From positions 1-64,000 of the forward strand of contig CAMDEE010000005.1 in the NCBI GenBank assembly GCA_945895375.1: 64,000 nt of DNA, given 5' to 3'. Positions within the stretch are counted from its first letter, which is position 1. Each line of letters begins with the position of its first letter. Of the stretch, positions 52,533 to 62,431 are shown one piece after another. The position numbers were made by a program, and so were the translations under genes. The notes below the pieces were generated by a model. The model did no database searches, was not told the DNA's origin, and worked only from the letters and a program-made list of their open reading frames with translations. Origin of the DNA: Auritidibacter sp. Marseille-P8566. Lineage in GTDB: Bacteria; Actinomycetota; Actinomycetes; Actinomycetales; Microbacteriaceae.

Positions 52533-53852
52533 ATGCCTAAACAAGAAGCGACAAGAAAAGATCCTTTCTTTGAGTTCGTTATTGTCTTTGCCCTTGTCCT
52601 AGGAACCGTCTTTGCATCGACATCCGATACTTCAAAAGCAGAGACCATCAAAGAGGAAACTTCAATTGCTCAGGTTGAGAAGATCAAATACGTTGTGCCA
52701 ACCGGTAAGACTCAGACGCTGGTCACAGGTCTAAAAGCTCCATGGGAAATACTGTTCTTGCCAGACGGTCAGGCTTTAGTTGATGAAAGAGACACTGGCT
52801 CAATTCTTCTCATTAGTAAAGATCTAAAAGTCTCCAAAGTTGGCTTCACTAGAACAGCTCCACCTTGCGAAAGGTTCTGTGAGGGTGGAACTTTAGGCAT
52901 GGCATATGCCGCTGACAGATCTGGCGGGAAACTTAGTTTGTTTGTCTTTCTCACCACCATGCAAGATAACCGAATTTTGAAGTATGACTTGAATACTAAT
53001 GACGAAGGTCAGTGGTCTCTCGCCAATCAGAGAGTGATACTAAAAGGCATTGAGCGAAGCGGTAAGTCAACAACTCATAACGGTGGCAGATTAGCTATCG
53101 GTCCTGATGGAAAACTTTGGGTGAGCCTAGGTGACTCAGGAATGAAAGGTGTAACTTCACAGAACTGGGATCGATTAGCTGGTTCCATTCTTAGAGTGAA
53201 TCTAGATGGAACTATTCCTGAAGATAATCCTAAAAACTCTTTAGTTTGGTCTAAAGGCCTTAGAGACACTCAGGGAATGGCTTGGGATGACTTCGGAAAT
53301 ATGTGGACCACAGAGTTCGGTCAAGATACCTGGGATGAAATAAACCTCATGGAAAAGGGTAAGAACTATGGTTGGCCCATTGCCGAGGGCTTTTATAAGT
53401 TTGTTGAAACTCCACTCGAACCAGGCAACCTCGGATCAAACGAGCAGGGCACAGCGGATAAGCCTGCACCGACTCCAAACATTCCAACCATGCCTTCAAC
53501 TAAAGAGCTAGTAACTGATTCAAGATTTACACCACCGGTTTTCACCTGGCATCCATCAGAAGCTGCTTGCAGTGGAATTACCTATGTTAAAGGTTCGCTA
53601 ATCGCTGCCTGTCTTAGAGGCGGGAAGCTTTGGGTTATCCCAGTAATTGGAGACAAGAAATTGGGTGAACCTCAAGAATTCTTCAAAGGCAAGTTCGGAA
53701 GATTGAGAAAAGCTACCCTCGCTCCAGATGGAACATTATGGCTTATAACAAGCAATAAAGATGGACGAGGTGGCTGGTCTCGAGGTGGAGAGAACCCTCA
53801 AGACGATCGAATCATCCGAGTTCCCCTCAAGACCCTGTTCTATGAGAAGTAA
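52533..53852 (+). CDS. PQQ-dependent-type sugar dehydrogenase (aldose/sorbosone, YliI-like)
   Basis: 439 aa with an N-terminal anchor or signal (FFEFVIVFALVLGTVFA). The six-bladed beta-propeller of soluble glucose dehydrogenases is evident: LKAPWEILFLPDGQALVDER, HNGGRLAIGPDGKLWVSLGD, WSKGLRDTQGMAWDDFGNMWTTEFGQD (split here). It would oxidise sugars outside the cytoplasm. A Cys pair (PPCERFC) lies near residue 109. Confidence 0.88.
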   Translation: MPKQEATRKDPFFEFVIVFALVLGTVFASTSDTSKAETIKEETSIAQVEKIKYVVPTGKTQTLVTGLKAPWEILFLPDGQALVDERDTGSILLISKDLKVSKVGFTRTAPPCERFCEGGTLGMAYAADRSGGKLSLFVFLTTMQDNRILKYDLNTNDEGQWSLANQRVILKGIERSGKSTTHNGGRLAIGPDGKLWVSLGDSGMKGVTSQNWDRLAGSILRVNLDGTIPEDNPKNSLVWSKGLRDTQGMAWDDFGNMWTTEFGQDTWDEINLMEKGKNYGWPIAEGFYKFVETPLEPGNLGSNEQGTADKPAPTPNIPTMPSTKELVTDSRFTPPVFTWHPSEAACSGITYVKGSLIAACLRGGKLWVIPVIGDKKLGEPQEFFKGKFGRLRKATLAPDGTLWLITSNKDGRGGWSRGGENPQDDRIIRVPLKTLFYEK

Positions 53853-53856
53853 AGAA

Positions 53857-54165
53857 CTACTTCTTACTCCTATTACTTAGCCACAGAACCAGTCCCACTA
53901 CAGAAACCACGAGCCCAACCGGCAGACTGAAAAGCAACAAGAACAGCGCTGCTCCGCCACCATCCCCAGCGGTACTAAACATGTTTCCCCCGATAGGTGT
54001 TGCCAACAAGGCAATAGCGATAGGGGATAGAGCTAGGAGGCAGCCACCTCCAGAGAGCCATTTGCCAACTACTCCGAACCTATTTACTGATACGTCAGCC
54101 CCACAGTTCGCGCAAAATCGTTCTTCCCCAACAGATTCAGCCCCACACTTCGAACATTTCTTCAT
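53857..54165 (-). CDS. Small zinc-ribbon membrane protein
   Basis: 102 aa from ATG 54165 (GGGAGGG upstream). The N-terminus is a zinc ribbon (CSKCGAESVGEERFCANCG, two CxxC pairs), followed by two hydrophobic helices and a basic tail. Such proteins are common and uncharacterised. It converges on the sugar dehydrogenase gene. Confidence 0.75.
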   Translation of the reverse strand: MKKCSKCGAESVGEERFCANCGADVSVNRFGVVGKWLSGGGCLLALSPIAIALLATPIGGNMFSTAGDGGGAALFLLLFSLPVGLVVSVVGLVLWLSNRSKK

Positions 54166-54339
54166 ATGACCCTCCCAATACCTTGTTACCCAAACACTAG
54201 TCACTCACAGGCTTTTTCTAGCCTTTGCTGTCCAAATCGTTACGTTCCAGAAAGGTAATGCTCAGGATTAGGGCGGCTATATCGCTAGGCTGTAAGAACA
54301 CCTACGTTTTGTGCGAGACGTAAATCCTGAAAGGTATAA

Positions 54340-56400
54340 ATGTTTCGCAAAACGCTAGCGACTTTGCTCGCTCTTCCACTAATAACTCTAGGAATGTCTG
54401 CTGCTAACGCAGCCGCAGAACCTTACACACAAAACTTCGACAACATGTCTTCTTATACAGGCGTTGACTTTGACGGTGGTGTCGGAACTGTTGTTTCTGA
54501 CCAACCTGCGGGTTCTGGATTCACTTCTGGCAAAGCTCTAAAGGTAGATACAAAGATCAAGGCTTGGGCTGGAACCAAGATTGAGATGCCATCATCTTTT
54601 AGCTTTATCTCAAGTGTCAACAAGACAGGATCTATTTCTGTTTACTCACCAGATGCGGAGAACCGTTGTTTCGTTCTGAAGCTTGAAGGTCCTGGCGTTG
54701 GAATCGAAAGGAAGCTTTCTGTTCAGCAAGGTTGGCAGACACTTACTTTCAACTATGCAACTGATTACATTGCAGCTAAGAACTACAACGTAGTTGCGAT
54801 TATGCCTGACTTCTTTGGTGTTGGTTGCAACATGGTTTGGAACGCAGACAACAAGCCGCTAACCACTTGGTACGTTGACAACATCTCATTCCCAGGTGCA
54901 CGCTCTGGCGATGAGGTTATCGTTCCAGAAGAGCGTTCAAATCCATTAACTCTTGTTAACTTTGAGCCAAACGACACCTCTGGCTACGAGAACATTGACT
55001 TCAATGGAGCTGTATCAAGCGTTGTTACCGATGCTCCTGCAGAAGGATCAATCGATTCAACCAAAGCCCTAAAGGTCGTCACAACAGGTAACACTGCTGG
55101 AACTCTATTGGTTACTAAGTCCCGTGCAGCATCTTTGATTTCTGCTTCGTCATTTGTTGTTAAGGCAAACATTCATTCTCCAGTTTCTGGAAAAATCATC
55201 ATGATCAAGCTTGAAAGCATCGAGCACCCGTCTCAGGTTGTTGAAGTTAGAAACACTAGCGTTGCTGGATGGAAGACATACAGCTTCAACTTCGAAGTTG
55301 GTGGAAACCTAACTCAGGATTATGCAAAGGCAATCGTGTTCTTTGACTTCCTAGGAAATGGAAGCGACAACCCTTGGTACCTAGATGACCTAGCCTTCAA
55401 TGGCGCAGTCGGAGCTACACTGCCTGGTGGCGGTGGCGGTGGCGATGGTGGCGGTGGCGATGGTGGCGGTGGCGATGGTGGCGGTGGCGGTGGCGGTGGT
55501 GGCAACACAGGCGCTGGCGAACCTACCCCAACACTTCTTACCTATGAAGGTTCAGACAGCCTAGGTGCTCTAAACGCATCTGAAGCTACTGGCGAAAAGC
55601 CACAGGGAACCTTCGGAGGAGCAACAGCAGCGATTGTTGCAGCTCCTGCTGGTGGACTTGGTGGCAGCGTTCTAGGAATCACTAAGTCTGGCGAACCATG
55701 GGCTGGTTTGAATGCTCTGGTTAGCACCGACGGTTCTTTCCGTTACAGCAACGAATCAAACAAGTTGGTTACCTTCAACTACCACTCACCTAAGGGTGGC
55801 AGCCCAGTTGCCATCCAGTTGTTCAACGGTGAGACCATGGCTGTTGAAATGATTCAGAATGCTAATGCAGGCTGGAACAACATGTCATTCGATCTATCAA
55901 CTGCACCTAACTGGTCAGCACTGGTTAAGTACAACAAGTTGGTTATCTTCCCTGACTTCCAGGTGACAGCTGACAACCAGGTTTACTACGTTGACAACGT
56001 TGCTGTAAACGGTGCAGTTACTCCTCAGATTGATATCGCTGACCCTGAGGATCCAGTAGATCCAGTAGTAGTCAAGCCTGCAGTGAAGACTGGTGCAACA
56101 GTATCTACATCAACTCCTAGAGTTGGTGTTACCCTGCGTGCAACTAAGGGTACCTGGACAGGCACATCTCCAATGTCCTACAAGTACACCTGGTACCGCT
56201 GTGTGGCTGTTGGTAAGACTGCCCTAAAGGCAAAGCCAACTTCTTCTGCGAAGTGTTCAACCATTTCCGGTAAGACAGCTAGCACATACAAGTTGAGCAA
56301 AACAGACAAGGGCAAGTTCATCAGAGTTATGGTTACTGCAACCAACTCAAAGGGATCTGCAATGACCTTGTCTAAGACAACCACTAAAAAGGTTAGTTAG
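54340..56400 (+). CDS. Secreted multi-domain protein with three CBM-like beta domains and a Gly-rich linker
   Basis: 686 aa: signal peptide (1-23), two related beta-sandwich domains (about 28-195 and 205-355), a Gly/Asp linker (about 362-390), a third related domain (about 396-568) and a C-terminal Ig-like module (about 585-686) with two Cys. Each sandwich ends with W/YY(V/L)D(N/D)...NGA-type sequence (TWYVDNISFPGA, WYLDDLAFNGA, YYVDNVAVNGA). This resembles carbohydrate-binding domains; no catalytic site is seen. A strong terminator follows. Confidence 0.75.
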   Translation: MFRKTLATLLALPLITLGMSAANAAAEPYTQNFDNMSSYTGVDFDGGVGTVVSDQPAGSGFTSGKALKVDTKIKAWAGTKIEMPSSFSFISSVNKTGSISVYSPDAENRCFVLKLEGPGVGIERKLSVQQGWQTLTFNYATDYIAAKNYNVVAIMPDFFGVGCNMVWNADNKPLTTWYVDNISFPGARSGDEVIVPEERSNPLTLVNFEPNDTSGYENIDFNGAVSSVVTDAPAEGSIDSTKALKVVTTGNTAGTLLVTKSRAASLISASSFVVKANIHSPVSGKIIMIKLESIEHPSQVVEVRNTSVAGWKTYSFNFEVGGNLTQDYAKAIVFFDFLGNGSDNPWYLDDLAFNGAVGATLPGGGGGGDGGGGDGGGGDGGGGGGGGGNTGAGEPTPTLLTYEGSDSLGALNASEATGEKPQGTFGGATAAIVAAPAGGLGGSVLGITKSGEPWAGLNALVSTDGSFRYSNESNKLVTFNYHSPKGGSPVAIQLFNGETMAVEMIQNANAGWNNMSFDLSTAPNWSALVKYNKLVIFPDFQVTADNQVYYVDNVAVNGAVTPQIDIADPEDPVDPVVVKPAVKTGATVSTSTPRVGVTLRATKGTWTGTSPMSYKYTWYRCVAVGKTALKAKPTSSAKCSTISGKTASTYKLSKTDKGKFIRVMVTATNSKGSAMTLSKTTTKKVS
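55425..55503 (+). repeat. GGTGGCGGTGGCGAT minisatellite in the linker
   Basis: About five copies of a 15-bp unit (with variants) encode GGGGD repeats, a flexible linker and likely site of length variation. Confidence 0.8.
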
Positions 56401-56417
56401 TCAGCTAAAGATCCAAT

Positions 56418-56459
56418 AACTAAACCCCCGAAGGAAATTCTTCGGGGGTTTAGTTTTAT
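56418..56459. terminator. Intrinsic terminator
   Basis: A 16-bp stem AACTAAACCCCCGAAG (56418-56433) with CTTCGGGGGTTTAGTT (56440-56455), loop GAAATT, then TTAT. It serves both convergent genes. Confidence 0.92.
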
Positions 56460-56466
56460 AAAGAAT

Positions 56467-56901
56467 CTAGCTAGCTGCTTTGATGATGAGCTCTTTGATT
56501 TGCGACTCAACTTTAGGGGTCAGTTTGATCAGAGCAAATGACATAGGCCAGAAGTTACCATCATCAAGGTTTGAGTGCTCGGAGAAACCTAGGGTTGAGA
56601 CTCTAACTTTGAACATGGCTGCATTTTGGAAGAACATGATGACTTTTCCAGTCTTACCTGGACTATAGAAAGATGGCATGCCATACCAAGTCTTAGGAAC
56701 TAGGTGAGGAGCGTGCTTCTCAACGAGAGTTTTGATTCGAAGAGCCATTTCTTTCTCATCCTTAGGCATCTTATTTACCTTCTCCATGAATGCATTTAGA
56801 TCTGCTTCTGCACTAGCCACGCGCTTGGCTTCAGCAGCTCTGTCTTTCATCGCTTGGCGTTCTGCTGCTGTGAAAGTTTCGGTCTTTTTCTTTTCAGCCA
56901 T
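56467..56901 (-). CDS. DUF1801 domain protein
   Basis: 144 aa. A Lys/Ala-rich N-terminal helix leads to the DUF1801 core (RIKTLVEKHAPHLVPKTWYG, MPSFYSPGKTGKVIMFFQN). Family members are small and of unknown function (YdhG-like, suggested iron chaperones). No operon partner. Confidence 0.82.
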   Translation of the reverse strand: MAEKKKTETFTAAERQAMKDRAAEAKRVASAEADLNAFMEKVNKMPKDEKEMALRIKTLVEKHAPHLVPKTWYGMPSFYSPGKTGKVIMFFQNAAMFKVRVSTLGFSEHSNLDDGNFWPMSFALIKLTPKVESQIKELIIKAAS

Positions 56902-56962
56902 TGGTAGTCCTTTCAGCTGTTACACCCAATTTTATTTGATGGAATTGGCGTAACCTTGTTCA

Positions 56963-57406
56963 ATGAGCGATTTAGACAGCGTAGGCGCAAGGGACAACTG
57001 GACCTGTTGGCTATGCGATGAGCCTGTTGACTCTGAAGGTTCAGTAAACGGTGATCTAGGACCAAGTGCAGATAGCTTCTTCGTGGTTAAAGCCAAAAAA
57101 GGTGAGAAAGCAGTTGAACGTTTAGCTCACCGAGCATGTAACACCATGAAGGGTAAGAACGACCCCGTTATTCAATGGCGTCAAGATCTAATGGTGTTTG
57201 AACCAGCTCCTATCATTCAAACAGTTGAACGACTGATGAAAAAAGGCGGCAAGGAAGCTATTGGTCGTTGCGCGGATAAACGAGATGCTGATGCTGCAGC
57301 CCAGTGGCTACTGGATAGACTCTCTAGATTTGCTCCTGACCAGAAATTTACTGTGGATATCACCCAGGGTGGCGGTCAGTTCGTTCTAATGCTTAGAAGT
57401 GCCTAA
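56963..57406 (+). CDS. HNH-like zinc nuclease family protein
   Basis: 147 aa with CWLCDEPVD, then HRACNTMKGKNDP: a beta-beta-alpha HNH-type metal site (two CxxC-like ligands, His, and N/K). The C-terminal half adds a helical region of unknown role. Common in actinobacteria and uncharacterised; nuclease activity is only implied by the motif. The next gene starts 2 bp later. Confidence 0.7.
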   Translation: MSDLDSVGARDNWTCWLCDEPVDSEGSVNGDLGPSADSFFVVKAKKGEKAVERLAHRACNTMKGKNDPVIQWRQDLMVFEPAPIIQTVERLMKKGGKEAIGRCADKRDADAAAQWLLDRLSRFAPDQKFTVDITQGGGQFVLMLRSA

Positions 57407-57408
57407 AC

Positions 57409-58605
57409 GTGGCTAAACCAATCAGAGTTATCTTTCTTACCTTTTACTTTGAGGCTTGGGATGCATTCGATGCTGTTTACAAACAGATGAAAGCAGATGA
57501 GAGATTTGAGCCACTGGCTATCACTATGCCAAGAAAACTTACCGGCTATGAAAAGTTCAGAGACGAAAAGCTTGTTAGCGCTTATCTAGATTCTTTAGGA
57601 ATCGAGCATGAGAGATTCAAATTCAAGAAAAGTAAAGACGGACTAGCAAGGCTTAGAGAACTCTCCCCGGACTACATTTTCCTGAATTACCCGTGGCATA
57701 GAAATTACAAAAGAAACTATCAAATACATAAACTGGTGGAATTCACTAAGGTTTGTTACATCCCATACTTCTCTACCTCATTGGTTGCTGAACCTAGCGT
57801 TGACGGAGTTGCTCTTCACCAATACACGCAGCCGACCCATAGGCTTGCCCACATGGTCTTCCTCCAAGATGAAGACACTAAGGCAGCTTTTGGCACACTA
57901 GGAAGAAGCGAACACGCCTTTCTTACAGGGACACCAAAGATTGATGCACTCCTAGAGGCAAAAGACAAGGTCAAACCAGTTTGGCCTTTGAATAGAATTC
58001 TTTCCGACGGCTCAAAGCCATTCAGGTTGATCTGGGCACCTCATCACAGCTACACTCCGATTTGGTTGAACTTCGGACACTTCACTGATCAAAAAGATGC
58101 AATGCTCGAGTATGCCAAGAGTCATCCTGAGATTGACATTGTGTTTAGGCCGCATCCATTCCTGCTAGGTACTCTCACTGGGGAAAACCTAATGAGCCCA
58201 GAAGAGTTACAGAGTTGGCGGGAGAAATGGGATTCTCTGGAAAACACCGCAACTGAGATTGAAGTTGCCTTCACTGCGTTGGCATTGGCTTCTGATGCGA
58301 TGATCACCGATGGTGTTTCTTTTATAGCCGAGTACCCATTGGTAACAAGAAGACCTGTGATTTTCTGGGCGAAACAGGGGCATTGGGAATTCTCTCCATT
58401 AGGCAAGATTGCTGAGGATACCTCAGTCACAGTTAACACTGCCGAACAGGTTTTTGCGGCAGTTGAACAAGTGAGACTTGGAACTCTGCCTGCCAAAACG
58501 GATGAAATACAAGCACTAATCAAGGCTGTTAGGCCAGGCGAACTAAGTGCAGCCAAGGCTATTGTGGGTCTAGTTTTAGAAGATTACGACTCTGTCACCC
58601 ACTAG
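57409..58605 (+). CDS. CDP-glycerol glycerophosphotransferase-like GT-B protein
   Basis: 398 aa. It has the LIWAPHHSYTPI segment (about 206-217), FRPHPFLLG, and ALASDAMITDGVSFIAEYPL (about 284-303), which resemble TagF/CDP-glycerol polymerase-like enzymes acting in cell-envelope polysaccharides. No membrane segments. GTG start at 57409. Isolated from other wall genes, so the function is tentative. Confidence 0.7.
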   Translation: MAKPIRVIFLTFYFEAWDAFDAVYKQMKADERFEPLAITMPRKLTGYEKFRDEKLVSAYLDSLGIEHERFKFKKSKDGLARLRELSPDYIFLNYPWHRNYKRNYQIHKLVEFTKVCYIPYFSTSLVAEPSVDGVALHQYTQPTHRLAHMVFLQDEDTKAAFGTLGRSEHAFLTGTPKIDALLEAKDKVKPVWPLNRILSDGSKPFRLIWAPHHSYTPIWLNFGHFTDQKDAMLEYAKSHPEIDIVFRPHPFLLGTLTGENLMSPEELQSWREKWDSLENTATEIEVAFTALALASDAMITDGVSFIAEYPLVTRRPVIFWAKQGHWEFSPLGKIAEDTSVTVNTAEQVFAAVEQVRLGTLPAKTDEIQALIKAVRPGELSAAKAIVGLVLEDYDSVTH

Positions 58606-58666
58606 GTTGCTCACTTTGAGATGGCATGCGCGAACTTCCTTCTAAAAGAGTAGATTAGAGCCTGTC

Positions 58667-60043
58667 ATGAAACTTATTCCAAAGTTATCGCCAACTCAGT
58701 CGATCGCCGCAGCTTTCACAGCCCTAATCCTTGTCGGCACATTCCTGCTCATGTTACCTATGTCATCGGCATCGGGTAAGGCCACAAACTTCTTCGACGC
58801 CTTTCTTACTTCTACTTCAGCTTTTACTGTTACGGGTCTGGCATCTTTAGACACCGGGGCTTATTGGTCAACTTTCGGCCACGTCGTCATCACCTTTGGT
58901 GTGCAGATTGGCGGTATTGGAATCATCGCTTTTGCCACCCTAGTTGCTTTTCTTTTAGATGGGAAAATCTCGCTTAGGAATCGCACCAGCGTCCTTGCAG
59001 AATCTTCAGCACCAAAGAGAATCGACCTCAAGTCTTACTTGAAAACAATTATCACTACCCTTCTGGTGTTCCAATCAATCCTTTTTATTTTTCTGGCTTT
59101 CAGGTTCTTCACGGAGTATGACTACTCATTTGACAAAGCATTAGCGCATGGTGCTTTTCACTCTCTTATGACTGTCAACCACGCTGGGTTTGCTCTCTAC
59201 TCAGATAGCCTGATGGGTTTCGCCAAAGACCCTTGGATCATTCTCTCCGTGTTTTTCTTTGCAGCAATAGCTTCTCTAGGTATGCCAGTTCTTATTGAGA
59301 TTAGAGATCGCCTAAAGCTCTTGATTTATTCCAGACTTGGCCAGAGCACTGGATACACAATGCCTCGACAGTGGTCACTTAATTCCCGAATAGTTCTATG
59401 GGCAACAGTGTTTCTAATTGCAGCAGGGACTATTGGCTTGACTCTTGCAGAGTGGGACAATCCAGCCACCCTTGGGACTATGGATCCAGTTCAAAAAGTA
59501 ATGACAGGTCTATTTGATTCGTCAATGACTCGAACCGTTGGATTTAACTCGGTTGCCACTGGTGAATTAGACCCAGGCTCTTGGATTGGTATGAACATTC
59601 TGATGTTCATCGGTGGTGCTAGCGGCTCAACCTCTGGTGGTATCAAAATTGGAACTGCTGTTATTTTGATTTTCATTGTTTATACAGAAATCAGAGGCGA
59701 CGCAGCGGTAAATGTGGGAAACAGAAGACTGCCAAGATCAATGCAGAGACAAGCTCTAACCATAGTTACGCTCTACTCTGCCGTAATCATCGGTGCTCTC
59801 TTTATTCTGAGATTCACAACAAATTTCACCACCGATCAGCTGCTCTTTGAAATCATTTCCTCAATCGGAACTGTTGGGCTTTCTACTGGAATTACCCCAG
59901 AACTACCTGACCATGCAAAATTCTTGCTATCTCTGGTAATGCTCTTTGGTCGTCTTGGCCCTATAGTTGTAGCGACCTCGCTGGCCTTGAGAAAGACTAA
60001 GCGACACTTCGAATACCCAAGAGAGAGCCCTCTAATTGGCTAG
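58667..60043 (+). CDS. trkH: Potassium uptake protein TrkH
   Basis: 458 aa with ten or so helices arranged as four pore repeats. Each P-loop is visible: TSTSAFTVTGLAS, LMTVNHAGFALY, SSMTRTVGFNSV, SSIGTVGLSTGI. The K+ channel half works with the TrkA gene 86 bp downstream. Confidence 0.95.
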   Translation: MKLIPKLSPTQSIAAAFTALILVGTFLLMLPMSSASGKATNFFDAFLTSTSAFTVTGLASLDTGAYWSTFGHVVITFGVQIGGIGIIAFATLVAFLLDGKISLRNRTSVLAESSAPKRIDLKSYLKTIITTLLVFQSILFIFLAFRFFTEYDYSFDKALAHGAFHSLMTVNHAGFALYSDSLMGFAKDPWIILSVFFFAAIASLGMPVLIEIRDRLKLLIYSRLGQSTGYTMPRQWSLNSRIVLWATVFLIAAGTIGLTLAEWDNPATLGTMDPVQKVMTGLFDSSMTRTVGFNSVATGELDPGSWIGMNILMFIGGASGSTSGGIKIGTAVILIFIVYTEIRGDAAVNVGNRRLPRSMQRQALTIVTLYSAVIIGALFILRFTTNFTTDQLLFEIISSIGTVGLSTGITPELPDHAKFLLSLVMLFGRLGPIVVATSLALRKTKRHFEYPRESPLIG

Positions 60044-60129
60044 TTCTCAGAATAACTACGAATCCTCGACACTGAATCTAGTATTAACTAGTGACTCAGA
60101 GGTCCCGAACTTCAAGCGTCATCAAATGA

Positions 60130-60834
60130 ATGGAGAATCAATTGCCTAACCGTAAGAATGGCTCAGCAGGTAAAAAGCTAGATGCCAGAAGCATCGTAGT
60201 TATCGGACTAGGTCGCTTCGGGACATCCCTAGCCACGGAGCTTTTGCGAGAAGGTCGTGAAGTGTTGGGTATTGATGCCGACGAAAGAATTGTTCAAAAC
60301 ATGTCGGACAGGTTGAGCCAGGTGGTACAGGCAGACACCACCGATGAGACAGTTCTTCGAGAATTGGGTATCCAAGATTTTGACTCTGCAGTCGTCGCTA
60401 TCGGAAGCGATCTAGAGTCAAGCATTCTTACAGCATCACTACTGCTCGAGTTAGGCATTCCACAGGTTTGGGCTAAGGCAACAAGTACCGCTCATGGTCG
60501 AATCCTTGAACAACTTGGTGTTCACCACGTAATCTTCCCTGAGATGGACATGGGTAAGCGAGTAGCTCACATGGTCACCGGAGAGTCTCTCGATTATGTC
60601 GAATTGGATAAGAACTACGTAATGGTAAAAACCGAAGCTCCAGAACTATTCAACGGAAAAACCTTGGCTGAACTAAAGTTCAGATCAAAGCATGGTGTTA
60701 CTGTTGTTGCCACCAAGAAGGGCGAGGGCAGTTATCAGCCATCATACCCTGAGACTGTAATTGAAACAGGAGACTTGATGGTTGTTGCCGGTAGCACAGA
60801 TAAGGTAGACGAGTTCTGCCGTATGGGTGTCTAA
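60130..60834 (+). CDS. trkA: Potassium uptake regulatory protein TrkA
   Basis: 234 aa: RCK Rossmann domain (VVIGLGRFGTSLATELLREG, about 22-41, and GIDADERIVQ), then a TrkA-C domain. It gates TrkH in response to nucleotides. A TTG at 60142, 6 bp after GGAG, may be the true start instead of the ATG at 60130. Confidence 0.93.
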   Translation: MENQLPNRKNGSAGKKLDARSIVVIGLGRFGTSLATELLREGREVLGIDADERIVQNMSDRLSQVVQADTTDETVLRELGIQDFDSAVVAIGSDLESSILTASLLLELGIPQVWAKATSTAHGRILEQLGVHHVIFPEMDMGKRVAHMVTGESLDYVELDKNYVMVKTEAPELFNGKTLAELKFRSKHGVTVVATKKGEGSYQPSYPETVIETGDLMVVAGSTDKVDEFCRMGV

Positions 60835-60843
60835 TAAGTAAAG

Positions 60844-61692
60844 CTACGCGCTAACTTCTGAAATCTCTTTAGGGCCAATTCCGCAGCATCCACCAATAAT
60901 GGTGGCTCCGCAGTTAGCCCACTGCTCAATATGTTTAGTGGAGAGTTTTACAGAAGATCCTTCTAAACGTTTGAGTTTCTCATTCCATACACGACCTGCA
61001 TTTGGATAAACAACAAAAGGCCCATAGCCTTCTGCTGATTCCAGGAGACCCTGAACAAATTCAGGGCTCGTGCAGTTGATGCCAACATAGTCAGCCCCTA
61101 GTTCCTTTGAAACCCTTGCTGCGTCTTTGAAAGATTCGCCAGAGCAAAGAAGCAGATCGTCCCTGCAGGAGAAAGCTATCCAAACAGGAATCGTGTTACT
61201 CAAATCCTTTAGAAGTTGAAGCAATAGCCTTGCTTCTCTGATCTCTGGGATTGTTTCTATAGCTAAGTAGTCAGGTTTGCAGGCAATCAGAATCTCAAGT
61301 CGCTCCTTATGGAAGTCTCTTAGCTCTTCATCGCTAACGTTGTAGTTGCCTCGATACTCAGAGCCATCGGCTAGGTATGCACCATATGGACCAATTGATG
61401 CAGCCACCATAGGTGCCTTAGCTTCTCTAGCTAATTCAACTGAGAGCTTTAGCGCATCGATTACTTCTTGGTGAGTCCAACCCTTAGCAATACAACCTGG
61501 AAATGAAACTTGGTAAGTGGAGGTAATGATTACCTCTGCTCCTGCTTTGACAAATGCAGCGTGAGCGTCACGAATCTGATCTGGTGCGCTCTTTAGTAAT
61601 TCACCAGTCCATAGTTCAGATGTGAAAGTGTTGCCAAGATCCTCGAGAGCAGTTGCAAGACCGCCATCGAGCAGGGCGTATTTCTTAGTCAT
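60844..61692 (-). CDS. mmuM: Homocysteine S-methyltransferase (MmuM-like)
   Basis: 282 aa. The zinc ligands are Cys in GINCTSP (about 208) and the pair in GGCCGIGP (about 270-277), with N-terminal LLDGGLATALED. It methylates homocysteine with S-methylmethionine or AdoMet to regenerate methionine, joining Cbs and MetB in sulfur amino-acid metabolism. Confidence 0.9.
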   Translation of the reverse strand: MTKKYALLDGGLATALEDLGNTFTSELWTGELLKSAPDQIRDAHAAFVKAGAEVIITSTYQVSFPGCIAKGWTHQEVIDALKLSVELAREAKAPMVAASIGPYGAYLADGSEYRGNYNVSDEELRDFHKERLEILIACKPDYLAIETIPEIREARLLLQLLKDLSNTIPVWIAFSCRDDLLLCSGESFKDAARVSKELGADYVGINCTSPEFVQGLLESAEGYGPFVVYPNAGRVWNEKLKRLEGSSVKLSTKHIEQWANCGATIIGGCCGIGPKEISEVSA

Positions 61693-61723
61693 TCCAATAC
61701 TCTATCGAGAGCCTAGCTGGCGC

Positions 61724-62194
61724 TTATTTGGCTTTGAAATTATTTGACGCTTTAGCCATGAAAATGGCAAACACCAAGCCAATCACGATAGCTGTGCTGA
61801 TACCTAACTCAATTACCGCTCTATCGAACTCAGCCTGTGATTTTCCAGAAGCTAGCGTCATCGATGCACCAACTGTGAGGATGTGTCTCACCGCTGCAAT
61901 CACACCGATTATGAGGAAGTTCTGCAACTGGAATACACCATCTGTGTATCTAGCAACAACGGTTCTCAGAATCTCAAGAATGATGATGATAAACAGGATG
62001 TCGTTGATTGCTTGAATCATTCCAGTTGGGAAGAACGGTGTTGTTTCAAAAACCCTCACAACAGAGAAATAAAGAGCAGCTATCGCAATAGCGAGAAGAA
62101 AGATTCCGAGGACGACGTGGAACAGTTCTTCGACGCGTTCAACCCAGCGGCCGGGAATCAATACATTGTGTTTCGAATCTGTTTGTTTAGCCAT
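61724..62194 (-). CDS. PsiE family membrane protein
   Basis: 156 aa with four helices, VLGIFLLAIAIAALYFSVV, DILFIIIILEILRTVV, FLIIGVIAAVRHILTVG and LGISTAIVIGLVFAIFMA, matching the PsiE (phosphate-starvation-inducible E) family. Function unknown. The 237-bp region to the next gene shows no clear RNA or gene. Confidence 0.8.
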   Translation of the reverse strand: MAKQTDSKHNVLIPGRWVERVEELFHVVLGIFLLAIAIAALYFSVVRVFETTPFFPTGMIQAINDILFIIIILEILRTVVARYTDGVFQLQNFLIIGVIAAVRHILTVGASMTLASGKSQAEFDRAVIELGISTAIVIGLVFAIFMAKASNNFKAK

Positions 62195-62431
62195 GTTCGA
62201 AATCTAGTCCAAATAGCCATTTTTGAACCCAATAATTAGCGTCGAATAATCACAGTCTTATTTCATTCTTAGACCGTGTTTTCGTGAAATAACTAGCTAA
62301 TTCGATAGCCAGCGAGGCTAGCAGACCTAAAACTAAGACAGGAGATAGCGATCAACACCTTGCAGGGTCTTTCCATCAAACCAGCACAGGTTTGCCAGTT
62401 AACCAAACTAAAGCAGGAGTATGTTTGAAGT

